Assembly: GCA_020631735.1 (NCBI GenBank)
Contig: CM036162.1
Coordinates: 94,040,401-94,104,400 of the forward strand
Direction of reading: 5' to 3'
Source of the DNA: Saccharum officinarum
Taxonomy: Eukaryota > Streptophyta > Magnoliopsida > Poales > Poaceae
Length of the DNA stretch: 64,000 nucleotides
Below, one piece after another: positions 48,901 to 60,544 of this stretch (positions within the stretch are counted from its first letter, which is position 1; the number at the start of each line of letters is the position of its first letter). The translations under genes were made by a program, and so were the position numbers. A model generated the notes under the pieces. That model had not been told where the DNA came from and searched no databases. It saw only the letters and a program-made list of their open reading frames with translations.

Positions 48901-51357
48901 GCTAGCACTAAAGCCTGAACCTGGACACAATTTTGCACCTGGAACTAATCTGGACACACAAGATAATTTGATAACAAATTTGTTACGTAGTATGTCATTC
49001 TAGTTCATTTTAGCAAGTTTCGGATTGACCAAATGACCCAAAACAAGTGGAACTTGCATCCACCGGCAGACAAGCCCTCTGTGCTGACTATTGACATACC
49101 TGGGACTTACTGAGAGGGTTACCTAACATAACAAGGGCCTTCTAGACTCTAGTGAAGTTCTGGGAAATCTATGGAGTGGTTGCACCAGTTATCTTCCCAC
49201 CCACCACCCCCCCGAACAACGCACCTCAGAAAAGGGAGAGGCTAAAAGAAGCGCCTCCCAGACGCACTGATACACACGAGACTACGAAAAGATGTGCCAA
49301 GCTAAGGGACATAACACGACCACTAACCAGCGCACCTCCAACCACCCTCAAGGCTCGGGGCCTAGCGACCTAAGGAGGAGCTCATGGAGGGTCGAGGCGC
49401 CAGCCAAACACCACATGCTGCTTTCATTAGCCACTGTCTGAATGTTTGGTCTAGCACCTTCAAAGACAATGGAGTTCCTCGTTGCCACTGTGAGGAGAGC
49501 ACAATAAATTTGCCATATTTACTCTTAAAATATTAGAGGAAATTCCCTTATTGCCACTGGAATATATATGCATCCCCTTGGTTGCCATTCCCGTTAAATT
49601 CTGTTAACTTTCTCTTAAGCTGTCCCCCACTTTGAGGCACCGTGCCGCGCAGCACAGGCTCCAGCCCTGGCAGCTGCTGCTCTGCATCGGCCCCGATCCC
49701 GCTACTGCAGCCGAGCTGGGCATCCACCTCATGCACATCAACACCAACTGCACTGAGAAATTCGCTGACACCATCGTGGGCCTCATTCACCAGCAGCCTA
49801 GCTGTGGCAGCAGATGCGCATTCGTGCGGGAGGGGTGGGGCGGCTGATGCGCACCCTCATGGGAGGACGGAGGTAGGTGAACACAAGGGAGTGGTGAGAG
49901 AAGAATACACGCAGCATGGGCAGGCCCAGGCAGTGCATGCGCACGGCTCCCTGCGTCCTCCGCACACTCTTGCCAGGTGCTGTCGCGCGCACATCCTGCT
50001 GCTGCCGATTCGCCTCCGTGGACAGGTCCAGTCGTGGTCAGGTGGCATTTGCCCAAGTGCATGCATGTGGCTCCCCTGCGCCCTCCATGGGCACTCGCCT
50101 AGGTGCGGCCAGCGGCCACACAGAGGTCCGCTCCTGCCAATTCGCCTCGGCCGACGGGTGGAGTCGTTCGTTCTGCTCCACCAGCTGGCCAGAGGTACTC
50201 CTAGCTGCGATGGACCAGCTCAGGGACATGCCTGGTGGAGGCTGAGGCCATGGTGGCCTGTAATGGCTGGTCTATAGCATCCATGGTGTTAGCCAACCAG
50301 GTTCACGTGAGCACCCACGCCAGCCAGAGGAGTAGCGTTGTGAGCGCCCACACCACGGCATTGGTACTGCTGGCCAGCCACCCCGTTCGAACTCACGGAG
50401 GCAGAGCAACAGCAGCAGAAGTACCACGTCCACAGAGGAAGAGCAGCAGAAGTGCTGCGTCCACAAGCAGCACGAACATGACAGAGCCTGCGTCTCACCA
50501 TGAGTTGTAGATGGCCAGCGCTAAGTTGCATGCCCCTGTGGCTGCATGCGCCCAGGTGACTCACACCTGCCCCAGCAGCCGTGTGCTGATGTGCTCGCCC
50601 AGATGCGGCCACATGGTTGGCCCTCCGAGCTCATGCTCGCCCCATCGCCGGACGCTTCTCCTGAGGCCAGTTTGTCGCCAAATTGGGTGGGTGCGCCCGT
50701 GCGGCTGGGAAAGGATAACAGAGGAGGCGGTTGCGAGCCCAAGCTGTCAGCGAGTGCAACTTAACAGATTTTAACGGGAATAGCATCCAAGGAAATGCAA
50801 ACTTTAGAATAGTGGCAGTTCAGGGAAGTTGGAAATTTTGATGGCATTGAGGGGATAAATTCCAGTGGCAAGGAGGGAATTTACTCATATTCTAGCCTGA
50901 GGATTACTGGATTAGGCTTTCACTTTTCACCCAAGGACCAAGGTTACACCAGGAAGAAAAACATATATTGTGCACTTCATGTGTTCATCTCTCCTTAGCA
51001 TTACTGCAAATTGTTGCATTGCTTTTTCAATGCTCTTTCATATCGAAGATTGCAACTGTATCTTTAAAGCACGTGATAAGTTAATGTTATTTTGCTAACA
51101 TAAACATAATTGAAATAATAATGAAACCAACCATCTCTTTACTGCTGAATTGGTAGGGTACCTTCTAATTACTATGCCGATTTACTGATATGTGTTGATA
51201 TTTGGAGCTGCACGTTTTGCTACATTATTACTACAGTTTTACCCTGTATCTACCTTTCCTTAAAACTGTATACTTTTTTTTGTTCTGGCAGAGGATGATC
51301 AACAAGTGGTTTGTGCTGATACAAAACTCTGATGCGTCAATTCAACTGAAGTTATAA
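42925..51357 (+). CDS. ATI1: ATG8-interacting protein (ATI1/ATI2-like), membrane protein
   Basis: The first coding exon is 42925-43628 (ATG at 42925; donor GAG|GTATGT), 234 codons plus two bases. The N-terminus [20 protein letters not shown] matches the signature of plant ATI proteins, and WEVV is a candidate ATG8-interacting (AIM) motif. A long acidic, disordered middle ([16 protein letters not shown]) follows. A transmembrane segment starts at Trp199 ([16 protein letters not shown]), followed by LKWRSGS. Family knowledge: ATI1/2 sit on ER-derived and plastid bodies and deliver cargo to the vacuole by selective autophagy. The proposed last exon is 51294-51357 (acceptor GCAGAG|GATG), adding 20 residues; using GCAG|AGG instead gives an almost immediate stop. 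The roughly 7.7-kb intron is full of transposons. The first exon is secure; the 3' end is tentative. Confidence 0.65.
43820..44858. mobile_element. TIR element with gene-like GC-rich interior (intronic)
   Basis: TGGGTCTGATTGGTTGC at 43820 and its exact inverse GCAACCAATCAGACCCA at 44842-44858. Flanks ATAG and GTAT do not give a clear target duplication. The interior, read on the minus strand, has gene-like phrases ([32 protein letters not shown]) and two copies of GAGGTNCACNGGGCNGCGTT, suggesting a captured and internally duplicated gene piece of unknown parent. Confidence 0.6.
45050..46099 (+). pseudogene. LINE reverse transcriptase, C-terminal portion
   Basis: The open frame encodes the RT from [18 protein letters not shown] through [20 protein letters not shown] and the catalytic [12 protein letters not shown] to the thumb and C-terminal region with [18 protein letters not shown] and the [13 protein letters not shown] motif, ending NVPEP. 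The endonuclease and N-terminal RT fingers are missing through 5' truncation. No stop within about 350 codons, so it is fairly young, but it cannot move on its own. Confidence 0.88.
45050..46225 (+). mobile_element. RTE-type LINE, 5'-truncated, with 3' tail
   Basis: The reverse transcriptase part is followed by a short 3' UTR and a (TTG)n tail at about 46208-46222, typical of plant RTE LINEs. A second, shorter 3'-tail copy occurs at 48475-48540. It lies in sense orientation inside the ATI1-like intron. Confidence 0.85.
46816..47073. mobile_element. Stowaway MITE
   Basis: CTCCCCCAGTTTCTAAATTA with TAGTTCACTTTGG at the left, and CCAAAGTGAACTACAATTTG with GAACGGAGTGAGTA at the right, as inverted copies. 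Confidence 0.8.
47931..48082. mobile_element. Stowaway MITE, near-perfect foldback
   Basis: Left CCAAATTATAAGACGTTTTG then GCTTTTCTAGATAC; right GTATCTAGAAAAGCCAAAAC then GTCTTATAATTTGGGACGGA. Arms of about 40 bp fold back almost perfectly; TA flanks each end. Confidence 0.85.
48475..48540 (+). mobile_element. RTE LINE 3'-tail fragment
   Basis: TTGGGTTTCATTTCTAGCCT, then CCCCAATTTTCTTGGGA and CTTGTTGTTG parallels the 3' UTR of the LINE at 46158-46222. Only the last about 65 bp remain. Confidence 0.7.
49531..50890. mobile_element. Long-TIR (Mutator-like) element with GC-rich interior
   Basis: The left part (GGAAATTCCCTTATTGCCAC, then TGGAATATATATGCATCCCC) and inverted right part (GTAAATTCCCTCCTTGCCAC, then TGGAATTTATCCCCTCAATG) are diverged inverted repeats. 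The words CCCGTTAAATTCTGTTAA and TTAACAGATTTTAACGGG pair further in. The 1.1-kb interior is GC-rich with long open frames but no domain I recognise. It sits in the ATI1-like intron. A target duplication could not be settled. Confidence 0.55.
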
Positions 51358-53516
<2,159 letters not shown>

Positions 53517-54980
53517 ATGGACATGGACATAGCTCACCGAGACTACCTCCTAGCCACGCTCCACACCTTCCTCGGCGTGGCCACCCTCCTGCTCTGCGTC
53601 CTCGCCGAGCTCTTCATCTTCGCCTTCCGGTGCCGCGCGGCGCTCTATCTCCTCCCCGTGGCAGCACAGCTTCTCTTCAACCGCTTCCGGAGCCGTGCCG
53701 CCGCGGCCACGGAAGACATCGGGCTGGTGGACTTCTCGTGCCTGAAGCCGCCCCGCCGGCTGCGCCTCCCGGTGGCGGGGCTGCTGGAGCACCTGAGGCT
53801 CATCGGCTGCTTCGACGACGGGAGCGTGGAGTTCATGGCCAAGGTCATCGAGGCCAGCGGCATGGGCAACGAGACCTACTTCCCGCCCTCGCTGCACTAC
53901 ATCCCGCCCGCGGCGACGCACGCCGACGCGGTCCAGGAGGCGCGGATGCTCTTCTTCCCCACGCTCGATGACCTCTTCGCCAAGACGGGCGTCCCGCCGT
54001 CGCGCGTCGGCGCGCTCGTCGTCAACTGCAGCGGGTTCTGCCCGGCCCCGTCGCTCGCCGCCATCATCGCCAGCCGCTACCGCATGCGCGCAGACGTCAG
54101 GACCTTCAACCTCTCCGGCATGGGCTGCGCCGCGGGGGTTGTCGGCGTGGATGTGGCGCGGAGACTCTTGCTCACGCACGCCATCTCCTACGCCGTCGTC
54201 GTCAGCGCCGAGATCGTCACCGTCGGGTGGTACAGCGGCAAGGACCAGGGCAAGCTGCTCCTCAACTGCTACTTCCGCACCGGCTGCTCCGCCGCGCTCG
54301 TCACCAACAGCACCGCGACGGTGCCGGTCAAGTACCGGCTCGCGAGCCTGACGCGCACGAACCAGATCGCCAACGACCGGAGCTACCGCTCGGGGTACCG
54401 CGACGAGGACGACGAGGGCATCACCGGCTTCACCCTCGGCCAGGGCGTGGGCCGCATGGTGAGCGAGCTGCTGCGCGCGCACCTCGTGACGCTCAGCCTG
54501 TCCATCCTCCCGTGGCGCGAGAAGCTGCGCTACGCGCTGGCGCTGCTCCTGTCGTCCCGCTCCCGCCGGCGCCGCCTAGCTGGAGGAGGTGACAACAAGC
54601 TCGCCCGCCCCGCCGTGCCCGTGCCGCTGCCCGACTTCCGCGAGGCCGCGGACCACTTCTGCCTCCCGTCGTCGGGCAGGCCGATGATCTGGCGCCTGGG
54701 CCAGGGCCTCGGGCTCGGCGAGCGAGAGATGGAGGCGGCGCTGATGACGTTCCACCGGTTCGGCAACCAGTCGGCGGCGTCGCTGTGGTACCAGCTCGCG
54801 TACCTCGAGGCCAAGGGCCGAGTCCGCGCGGGCGACACGGTGTGGCAGCTTGGCATCGGCAGCGGCCTCAAGGCCAACAGCCTGGTGTGGGAGCGCGTCG
54901 CCGGCCACGAAGACGAAGGGGAGCGCGAGCTGGGGCCGTGGAAGGATTGCATCCACAGGTACCCTGTGAAGGAAACGTAA
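53517..54980 (+). CDS. KCS: 3-ketoacyl-CoA synthase (copy B), catalytic His replaced
   Basis: A single-exon 487-residue protein; start chosen at the first ATG (53517; another ATG follows at 53523). Two N-terminal hydrophobic segments (LGVATLLLCVLAELFIFAF; LYLLPVAAQLLF) anchor it in the ER. The thiolase-fold domain has nucleophile Cys171 (VVNCSGFCPAPS), GMGCAAGVVGVDVAR, and Asn417 with His413 in HRFGNQSAASLWYQLAY. In active KCS the motif FCIHAGGR supplies the third catalytic residue; here it is HFCLPSSGRPMI, with Pro384 at the His position. The conserved RTHKG-type His is also Asn (TRTNQIANDRSY). This pattern recalls the Arabidopsis KCS3/KCS12/KCS19 group, of which KCS3 is reported to modulate KCS6 rather than condense; assignment to it is inference. 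A poly(A) signal AATAAA occurs near 55160. Same strand as copy A, about 21 kb downstream. Confidence 0.93.
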   Translation: MDMDIAHRDYLLATLHTFLGVATLLLCVLAELFIFAFRCRAALYLLPVAAQLLFNRFRSRAAAATEDIGLVDFSCLKPPRRLRLPVAGLLEHLRLIGCFDDGSVEFMAKVIEASGMGNETYFPPSLHYIPPAATHADAVQEARMLFFPTLDDLFAKTGVPPSRVGALVVNCSGFCPAPSLAAIIASRYRMRADVRTFNLSGMGCAAGVVGVDVARRLLLTHAISYAVVVSAEIVTVGWYSGKDQGKLLLNCYFRTGCSAALVTNSTATVPVKYRLASLTRTNQIANDRSYRSGYRDEDDEGITGFTLGQGVGRMVSELLRAHLVTLSLSILPWREKLRYALALLLSSRSRRRRLAGGGDNKLARPAVPVPLPDFREAADHFCLPSSGRPMIWRLGQGLGLGEREMEAALMTFHRFGNQSAASLWYQLAYLEAKGRVRAGDTVWQLGIGSGLKANSLVWERVAGHEDEGERELGPWKDCIHRYPVKET

Positions 54981-55257
54981 GTGCAATGCGACTTGGTTGC
55001 TTGCTTCATCAGTGATCGTCCGTCAATCAACGACGTTCCATTTCCATTTCCAACCGGATCAAGTGATCGATGTTCTTGAAGAAGACAGCACTTCATGTCC
55101 GTACCGTACGTGCCAATCGAGTTTCCTGCTATGTGAAGTGAACTCGATCGTGTTTAGTCAATAAAATACTACTGGTATAAAGAATTTCCAATGGGTTGTG
55201 GTTTGTGATCGATCAAGTTGTGATATATATTTTCCCCATGAAAACTACTTCAAGTTT

Positions 55258-55504
55258 AGGACCGTGTTTAGATGTCTTTAAAATTTCAAATTTTTACTTT
55301 TCGTCCCATTACATCAAATCTTTGATCACATACACCACAGAACATTAAATATAGATAAAAAATAATTAATTATGTAGTTTTATTGTAAATCACGAGACGA
55401 ATCTTTTAAGATAAATTAGTTTATGATTGAATACTAATTGCTAAATACAAATAAAAATGCTACAATAGTTAAATTCTAAAAGTTTTTGTATCTAAACACC
55501 CGCC
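55258..55504. mobile_element. Tourist-like MITE
   Basis: Ends CCGTGTTTAGATGTCTTTAA and TTTTTGTATCTAAACACCCG are inverted copies; core ATCACGAGACGAATCTTTTA is shared with the 52080 MITE. A remnant of the same family lies at about 55640-55822, ending ATCTAAACGTGGCC. Confidence 0.7.
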
Positions 55505-55932
55505 AGGTGTGTGCAAGTACAAAGGAATCAACACGAGGGGTATATTGCATAGCTGCGTGCCTGCATTTGTGCTTCACAGCTTGGCTCGAGCAGGGTATAT
55601 TGTACATTTTGTACTAGGCATTGTAGATGCACTAGTTGAAATCGCTCTCATCACATGGACATGCATGAAGTAGTAATGTAGGTACTAATTACAGTTTAGT
55701 TAAAAATCACGAGATGAATCTTTGAGCTTAGTTGGTCTATGATTGGACAATAGTTGCCAATAAGACGAAAGTAGTACTATTCATCGGTTTGAAATTTTTT
55801 TCAGCATCTAAACGTGGCCTAGGAATAGTACAGTACTACAGTAGAACTGTGTCGATGGAACCATGCGATGCCTCCTGGCCTCCTGTAGCAGTAGCATAGT
55901 AGCTAGTAAATGTGGCAGGTACGCTTGCCTAA

Positions 55933-56078
55933 GTGTTTAGATGGCATGCATATTTGTCACGCATGCATGAAGCATTAAATAGGTAAAAAGATAACTAGTT
56001 GCATAGTTTGTCTAAATTTCGGGCCTAGTTAGTCTATGATTGTCAATGCTACAGTAACTTCGCGAGGTGAACACACCC
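55933..56078. mobile_element. Tourist-like MITE (146 bp), TSD TAA
   Basis: Ends GTGTTTAGATGG and GGTGAACACACCC, with TAA at 55930-55932 and 56079-56081. Core CCTAGTTAGTCTATGATTGT. Confidence 0.6.
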
Positions 56079-56261
56079 TAACGTTCGTTCTTGGTTGTCC
56101 AGCATCTCAGCTGATGACGACGGGGGTGAAGGAAGACAACACACGTTGTGAAGAGTTATGACTGCCTATCCTTACCAGTCGACAACAGACGCAGTAAATT
56201 GTCGTTGTACCGCACTCCGTCTACGGAAGACGCAATTCTCGCTCAAATGTTCTCGCTTTAT

Positions 56262-56465
56262 TAGAAACCAATGCTTTTAAGTTTGATTAAAATTATACGA
56301 AAAATACTGGATTTATGATATAAAACTATTATATTCGATCAATTAGAAAAATATTTTCGTAACAAACTGATTTTAAAGACAAAAATGTGAATAATATTCA
56401 CTATAAATTTGGTCAAACTTAAATTACTTTAAGGGACACGAATGTCATAGTGGAAGAAGGGAGTA
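56262..56465. mobile_element. Stowaway-like MITE, diverged
   Basis: Right end CTTTAAGGGACACGAATG with GAAGAAGGGAGTA and interior TTTGGTCAAACTTAAATT facing TTTAAGTTTGATTAAAATTA at the left form diverged arms. Confidence 0.55.
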
Positions 56466-56696
56466 AGGTTAGAGCGAGTATAATAAAGGGATGTAAGTAA
56501 GTTGTATCCTAATATGGAGGAGAAAGGGAATGAGAGAGAAGAGAAGCGAGCTGTAAGTTTACAGTCAACTTATGCACAAGAACCAAGAAGTTATGTGACA
56601 TAGGTAAGTGAGCTGTAAGTCGGCTAACTATTATATAAGTGGGCTGATAGATTTGCTGTAAGTTTACATGCAAGCACTGTATTATTAACCTTCACC

Positions 56697-56795
56697 TTGT
56701 TCGTTTGAGCTATTCAGTGGAATCCAGCAGTGTTTTTCTCTCACAACAAATCAGTAAACAGTACTTTCAGCCACAATGAACCAGCGAAACGAACA
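56697..56795. mobile_element. Short hAT-like MITE (second copy)
   Basis: TTGTTCGTTTGAGC at the left and GCGAAACGAACAGG at the right; interior GTTTTTCTCTCACAACAAAT and AACAGTACTTTCAGCCA match the copy at 4616-4731. Confidence 0.65.
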
Positions 56796-57469
56796 GGTTG
56801 CTTGCTCTTAAGGGTTTTGTTTAGGTTGCTTGCTGGGTTTTGTTTGGTTCGGGATGGCTCGCTATTTAATACAACGGTTCTGTAGCAGCAATTGTCGCGA
56901 GCTGCTATAGTGCCGCTAAAATTCTCTATTTAGAACCTTGATTTTAGTTATAATTTACCGTATATAACTAACTTTAAATAAGTTTGCTTCAAAACTTTGC
57001 TATATCTAAGAACATCTTATTACACATTATGTCCAAGGAAATCTTGGCATACCTTTTTATTCTATGGCATTGAGTCCAAAAAAATCTTATCCAAATTCAG
57101 TTAACAACTAAACTCTTACAAACTTAATTAAATTTATGTAAAGTAAAATATAGCTAACAACCGAACACCGCTAAAGGTCTCGCTCCTTGGCTCGATCCGT
57201 AGAGCCAGACATCCAACGACTGACGAGTTTGGATGTTGGCGTGGGAAACCTGGCTGGCCTAGGTAGCGATCCCAGGCGTTTGATTGCGGACGTCCATGGC
57301 TGGATCAAGCTGCCTGGTCGTAGCTCCCAGTCCAGGACGACAACCAAACATGCCTTTATTAACGGAATGCCAATAGTCCGAGGAGTCCAGCAACCAGCAC
57401 TAAATGCTCCACGTTTGGTTCACCCCTGCCAGAGTTCACCCCTGCCTAGGCAGCGCTCGTAGAGACGAA

Positions 57470-57596
57470 GGGCTCGTTTGGTTCACCCCTGCCAGAGTTA
57501 GTTACTTTAATTTACTAAAATACCAAACATTCCCACTAAAGTTTAAGGTCACTAAAGTTTAGTGGCTTTTAGTCACCAAGAGATAACTAAAAGTGA

Positions 57597-57633
<37 letters not shown>

Positions 57634-57654
57634 CTTGGATGAACCAAACAGGCC
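57470..57654. mobile_element. MITE with (TA)n interior
   Basis: Ends GGGCTCGTTTGGTTCAC and ATGAACCAAACAGGCC are inverted copies. The interior holds a pure TA run of about 34 bp at 57600-57633. Confidence 0.6.
57600..57633. repeat. (TA)n microsatellite
   Basis: About 17 uninterrupted TA units inside a MITE; likely length-variable between individuals. Confidence 0.95.
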
Positions 57655-57668
57655 GAAAGAGTCACTAA

Positions 57669-57978
57669 GGCCTCGTTCGTTTTGGCAGGAACGGTCCGGA
57701 ACGTGGCCCATTCCAGGTGGATCAGCCGGACTCGGAATCAATCCTAGGCCAATCGGGAATGGCTGTTCGGTTAATTTAGGGCTGAATTGTAGCCGGCCCA
57801 TTCCTGGCGTTTTCCTTGTCTCATTCCAGAGGATCAATTCCCGGCCTCCTACCCCGGGAAGAAAAATAGGCCCATTTTCAGTATGCTGACCAGGTTTTAG
57901 TGAACCACTGGGAACCACTCAATCCAGTCCAGGAAGAAAAACAGGCCCGTTTTGAATACGGAACAAACGAATAAGGCC
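57669..57978. mobile_element. Tourist-like MITE, TSD TAA
   Basis: Ends GGCCTCGTTCGTTTTGG and CAAACGAATAAGGCC, flanked by TAA at 57666-57668 and 57979-57981. 310 bp, noncoding. Confidence 0.7.
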
Positions 57979-59129
57979 TAACTGTTTGTTTCCGCGATTA
58001 AGCGAACGCAGCTCTGAAAGCCGCGTTTTGGGAATCGCCCACCGTAGTTTATTTTCTCATGTTCCACGCCGTGGGTGACTGCCAGACGCACGTTCATTTG
58101 CGGCGCGTTCAGCGAAATTATTCCATTGTTCTTGCTAAATCGCGACGCCAATGCCATCCCAAACACGGCCTAAATGCTCCACGTAAATAGTCTGCGCACG
58201 CGGAAGCTTAGAGTTGACCGCCCGGGACACGCGAAAATAACGATTACTACCGTCTACTAAAATGAGACGGAGGGAGTATTTGCTGCTCCACACAGAGTTT
58301 TTTTTTTTTTGACAACACACAGAGTTGAGCAGGGCACGCGGAGCCGAGCGCATATTGCAGAACAAGCGAAAAAACGCCTCCTACAACGAGGCGGAGCAGC
58401 CCGACTGCCCGAGAGCCTGAAATGAATTTCATTGCTGCGGAGAAACGGATTGCATTTTCCTTTTTTGCTGATAGGCAGGCTCGTAATCAGCTTTTGTTTT
58501 GGCAGGGTATAGGCAGGCATAGTAGGCATGAATCGCCCTGGTCCAACGGACCTCTCCATTCTCCCAATACAGTTCCAATGCGATCCCGCAAACTAGCGAG
58601 TTCGCACATAGCAACACATAACCTACGATAGTACTAGTTTTTGCCTCCTCCGTTCTAAACTACAGAGTTAAATGCAACAGCGATCCTTGAACTTATAAGC
58701 GTATGCTATGAACTTTGAAAATGCATTTCTATGTTTCTAAACATATTAAGTGGTGCACCGTAGACCCATGTCAGCCATGTAGACAATTTTTTTTTTGCTG
58801 ATGTGGCGTGCTTGTGTGGCATATATTTTTTTATTTAAGCCCTCGCATTTATTTTCCTCCTAAAAAATAGACCCTTATACTCCTCTCATCGATGGATGCA
58901 CTCCGCGTGGAACCCGTCGGGGGCAGCGCAGGAGCCGCTCCATCTGCCGTGCTCTGGCTGCTCCTCCTCTTCTACCTCCTCGGGGACATCGCGGGCGTCA
59001 TGCTCCTGTCGCCGGGACATCACGTGCGTCGTCTGGCCCTCGGCCGAGGCGCTGTCCGAGTGTCCATGGCCCTGAGCGAGTTGGAGAAGCATGGAAACTC
59101 GGCGACGGCGCACGCGCGTCTGGGTTCGG

Positions 59130-59440
59130 TGGTGCCGCGGTGTTCCTGGCCACAGGGCCAGCGCAGGTGGAGCAGGCGCTGGAAGTCTGGAACCCAAGCC
59201 GGTGGTGCTGTTGAACCTGGCGTGGAGCTTCGACGAGGAGGAAGAATAGGAGAAATTCGGCGCCGGCGCGAGGGGCTTCGTGGGGTCCTTCGACGTGGTG
59301 TACTCCTGCACGGGGCTGGAGGTGCGGGGCCTGCTGAGCAAGAAGAGAGGCGTGCTGCTCTGGTGCGTCGAGGCCGGGAGGTTCGGCGGCGAGAGCTGGG
59401 TGCTCATGATCGAGAACGACGACGGCGCAACGAAAGATGC
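59130..59440 (+). pseudogene. Captured gene fragment, DUF1995/LPA3-like
   Basis: In the loop of the foldback element, one frame reads PVVLLNLAWSFDEEEE, a TAG, then RGFVGSFDVVYSCTGLEVRG and RRGVLL-like and GGESWVLMIEN phrases. An adjacent frame upstream gives VFLATGPAQVEQALE. This resembles the C-terminal part of plastid DUF1995 proteins (LPA3 family, photosystem II assembly); that is recognition by eye, not a search. At least one stop and one frameshift make it non-functional as such. Confidence 0.4.
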
Positions 59441-59574
59441 AGCTACGCAACGAAAGATGTGTTCTGGATTTTGTTGGTGATACGTTCTGAATTCCTTTGT
59501 GCCACACAACGAAAGATGCAGTTACCTGAAAACGGTAGAGATAATTTGGGTTGGTAATTCAGGGCGCATTTGCT

Positions 59575-59960
59575 CAAGAACATTCAGAGAAGGACACTGT
59601 ATGAGCACGTCCTCCCGGCCGGCAGCATGCATCTAGTCGCCGCCGTACGTATGGGCACGGGCGCGTATGGCGTCCATCCGTCCGTCCTCCGCCGTGCAAC
59701 ATCTGCCTCAACCGCGACGTCCACCATGAGCGCGCGGCTGAGCCACACGCACGCATCGTCGACGCGGGTCCGGACCTCGCCGCCCCTCTCCTCGAAGGCG
59801 GCGGCCACGACGACGACGACGAGGCACCTCCGCCAGTACTCCCGATCTCATTGAAGCACACCGCCGAGGCCACCGTACCGCCACGGAAGAGGAGCCTCGC
59901 CCGCCGCGCCCTCGACGCGCTCCAGCGGCACCTGTACCTGGCACGTCGCGCGCTGTTTCC
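59575..59960 (-). pseudogene. Second gene fragment inside foldback element, unidentified
   Basis: On the minus strand, joined to the right arm, a frame reads CLVVVVVAAAFEERGGEVRT then RVDDACVWLSRALMVDVAVE, which has the smooth look of real protein (hydrophobic segment followed by an amphipathic helix). Other segments need frame changes. Parent gene unknown. Confidence 0.35.
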
Positions 59961-60312
59961 CGGCGCCAGGAGCATGATGCCCGCGATGTCCCCGAGGAGG
60001 TAGAAGAGGAGGAACAGCAGATGGAGATGCCCCTGCGCTGCCCCCGACGGGTTCCATGCGGACTAGCTGCATCCACATGCCGCTACCATGGGAGATGAGA
60101 GGAGGAAGGGTCTATTTTTAGAGAAAAATAAATGCGAAGGCTTAAATAAAAAATATATGCCACACAAGCACACCACATCAGGAAAAAAAATGTCTATGTG
60201 GCCGGTATAGGTCCGCGGTCCATCACTTAATTAAGTCTAGGACCCAAATTTCATGGACTTACGTGACACACGCTTACGAGTTTAAAGGCTACGGATGCAT
60301 TTATCTCTAAAT

Positions 60313-60420
60313 TATAAATCATTTTGACTTTTCTGCTAGATCAAATTTGCTAATTCGTTGCTAATTCGATGTAGCAAGTCAAAACGACTTGTAATTTGAA
60401 AGCAAGGAACTACTGCAAAA
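60313..60420. mobile_element. Right part of a Stowaway split by the foldback element
   Basis: TAAATCATTTTGACTTTTCT pairs with AAGTCAAAACGACTTGTAAT further right. The missing left terminus CCTCCGTTCTAAACTAC lies at about 58646-58664, on the far side of the foldback element. Confidence 0.6.
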
Positions 60421-60544
60421 GAGAAAAAAAAAGTCAGACTGATAATTTTACCTACTCTTAGGATTGGAAACATGGGATTAGGCGGTTGACTTCAAAATTG
60501 CGCCACTAGACCACTACTATTCCGAGCTGGTTGACTTCAGAATG

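Larger units (their letters stand above)
46226..49530. other. Intron of ATI1-like gene with MITEs, otherwise no gene
   Basis: AT-rich intronic DNA. A 27-bp unit (GATATCGAAGTCAAACTCTT...) is doubled at 47090-47143. Apart from the two Stowaways and the LINE tail listed, I see nothing coding; 48870-49530 contains no recognisable element. Confidence 0.55.
54981..58670. other. Intergenic, packed with MITEs, no gene
   Basis: KCS copy B 3' UTR to about 55190, then mostly MITEs (listed). 56475-56690 is another MITE-like stretch (GAGTATAATAAAGGGATGTA...). 57180-57470 and 57980-58670 show nothing recognisable. Confidence 0.6.
58672..60312. mobile_element. Foldback element with long inverted arms and captured gene pieces
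   Basis: Left arm about 58672-59035 and right arm about 59955-60312 are diverged inverted copies. Pairs include TTATAAGCGTATG with its inverse near 60275, AATAGACCCTT with AAGGGTCTATTTTT, and GGGGACATCGCGGGC with GCCCGCGATGTCCCC. Both arms encode the same peptide (EPVGGSAGA, LLGDIAGVMLL), facing inward. Between the arms are other coding fragments. Flanks CTAAACTAC and CTAAATTAT could be an aged 9-bp target duplication, fitting a Mutator-like (Pack-MULE) origin. Confidence 0.65.

Noticed and set aside
49642..50277. 211-codon plus-strand open frame
   Set aside because: No ATG start, no recognisable domain, competing frames on both strands, and it lies inside a TIR element.
53550..54482. 310-codon minus-strand open frame
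   Set aside because: Antisense to the KCS copy B coding sequence; GC-rich third positions create long reverse frames.
57181..57252. Possible tRNA gene (GGCTCGATCC word)
   Set aside because: No cloverleaf arms or B-box in the right positions.
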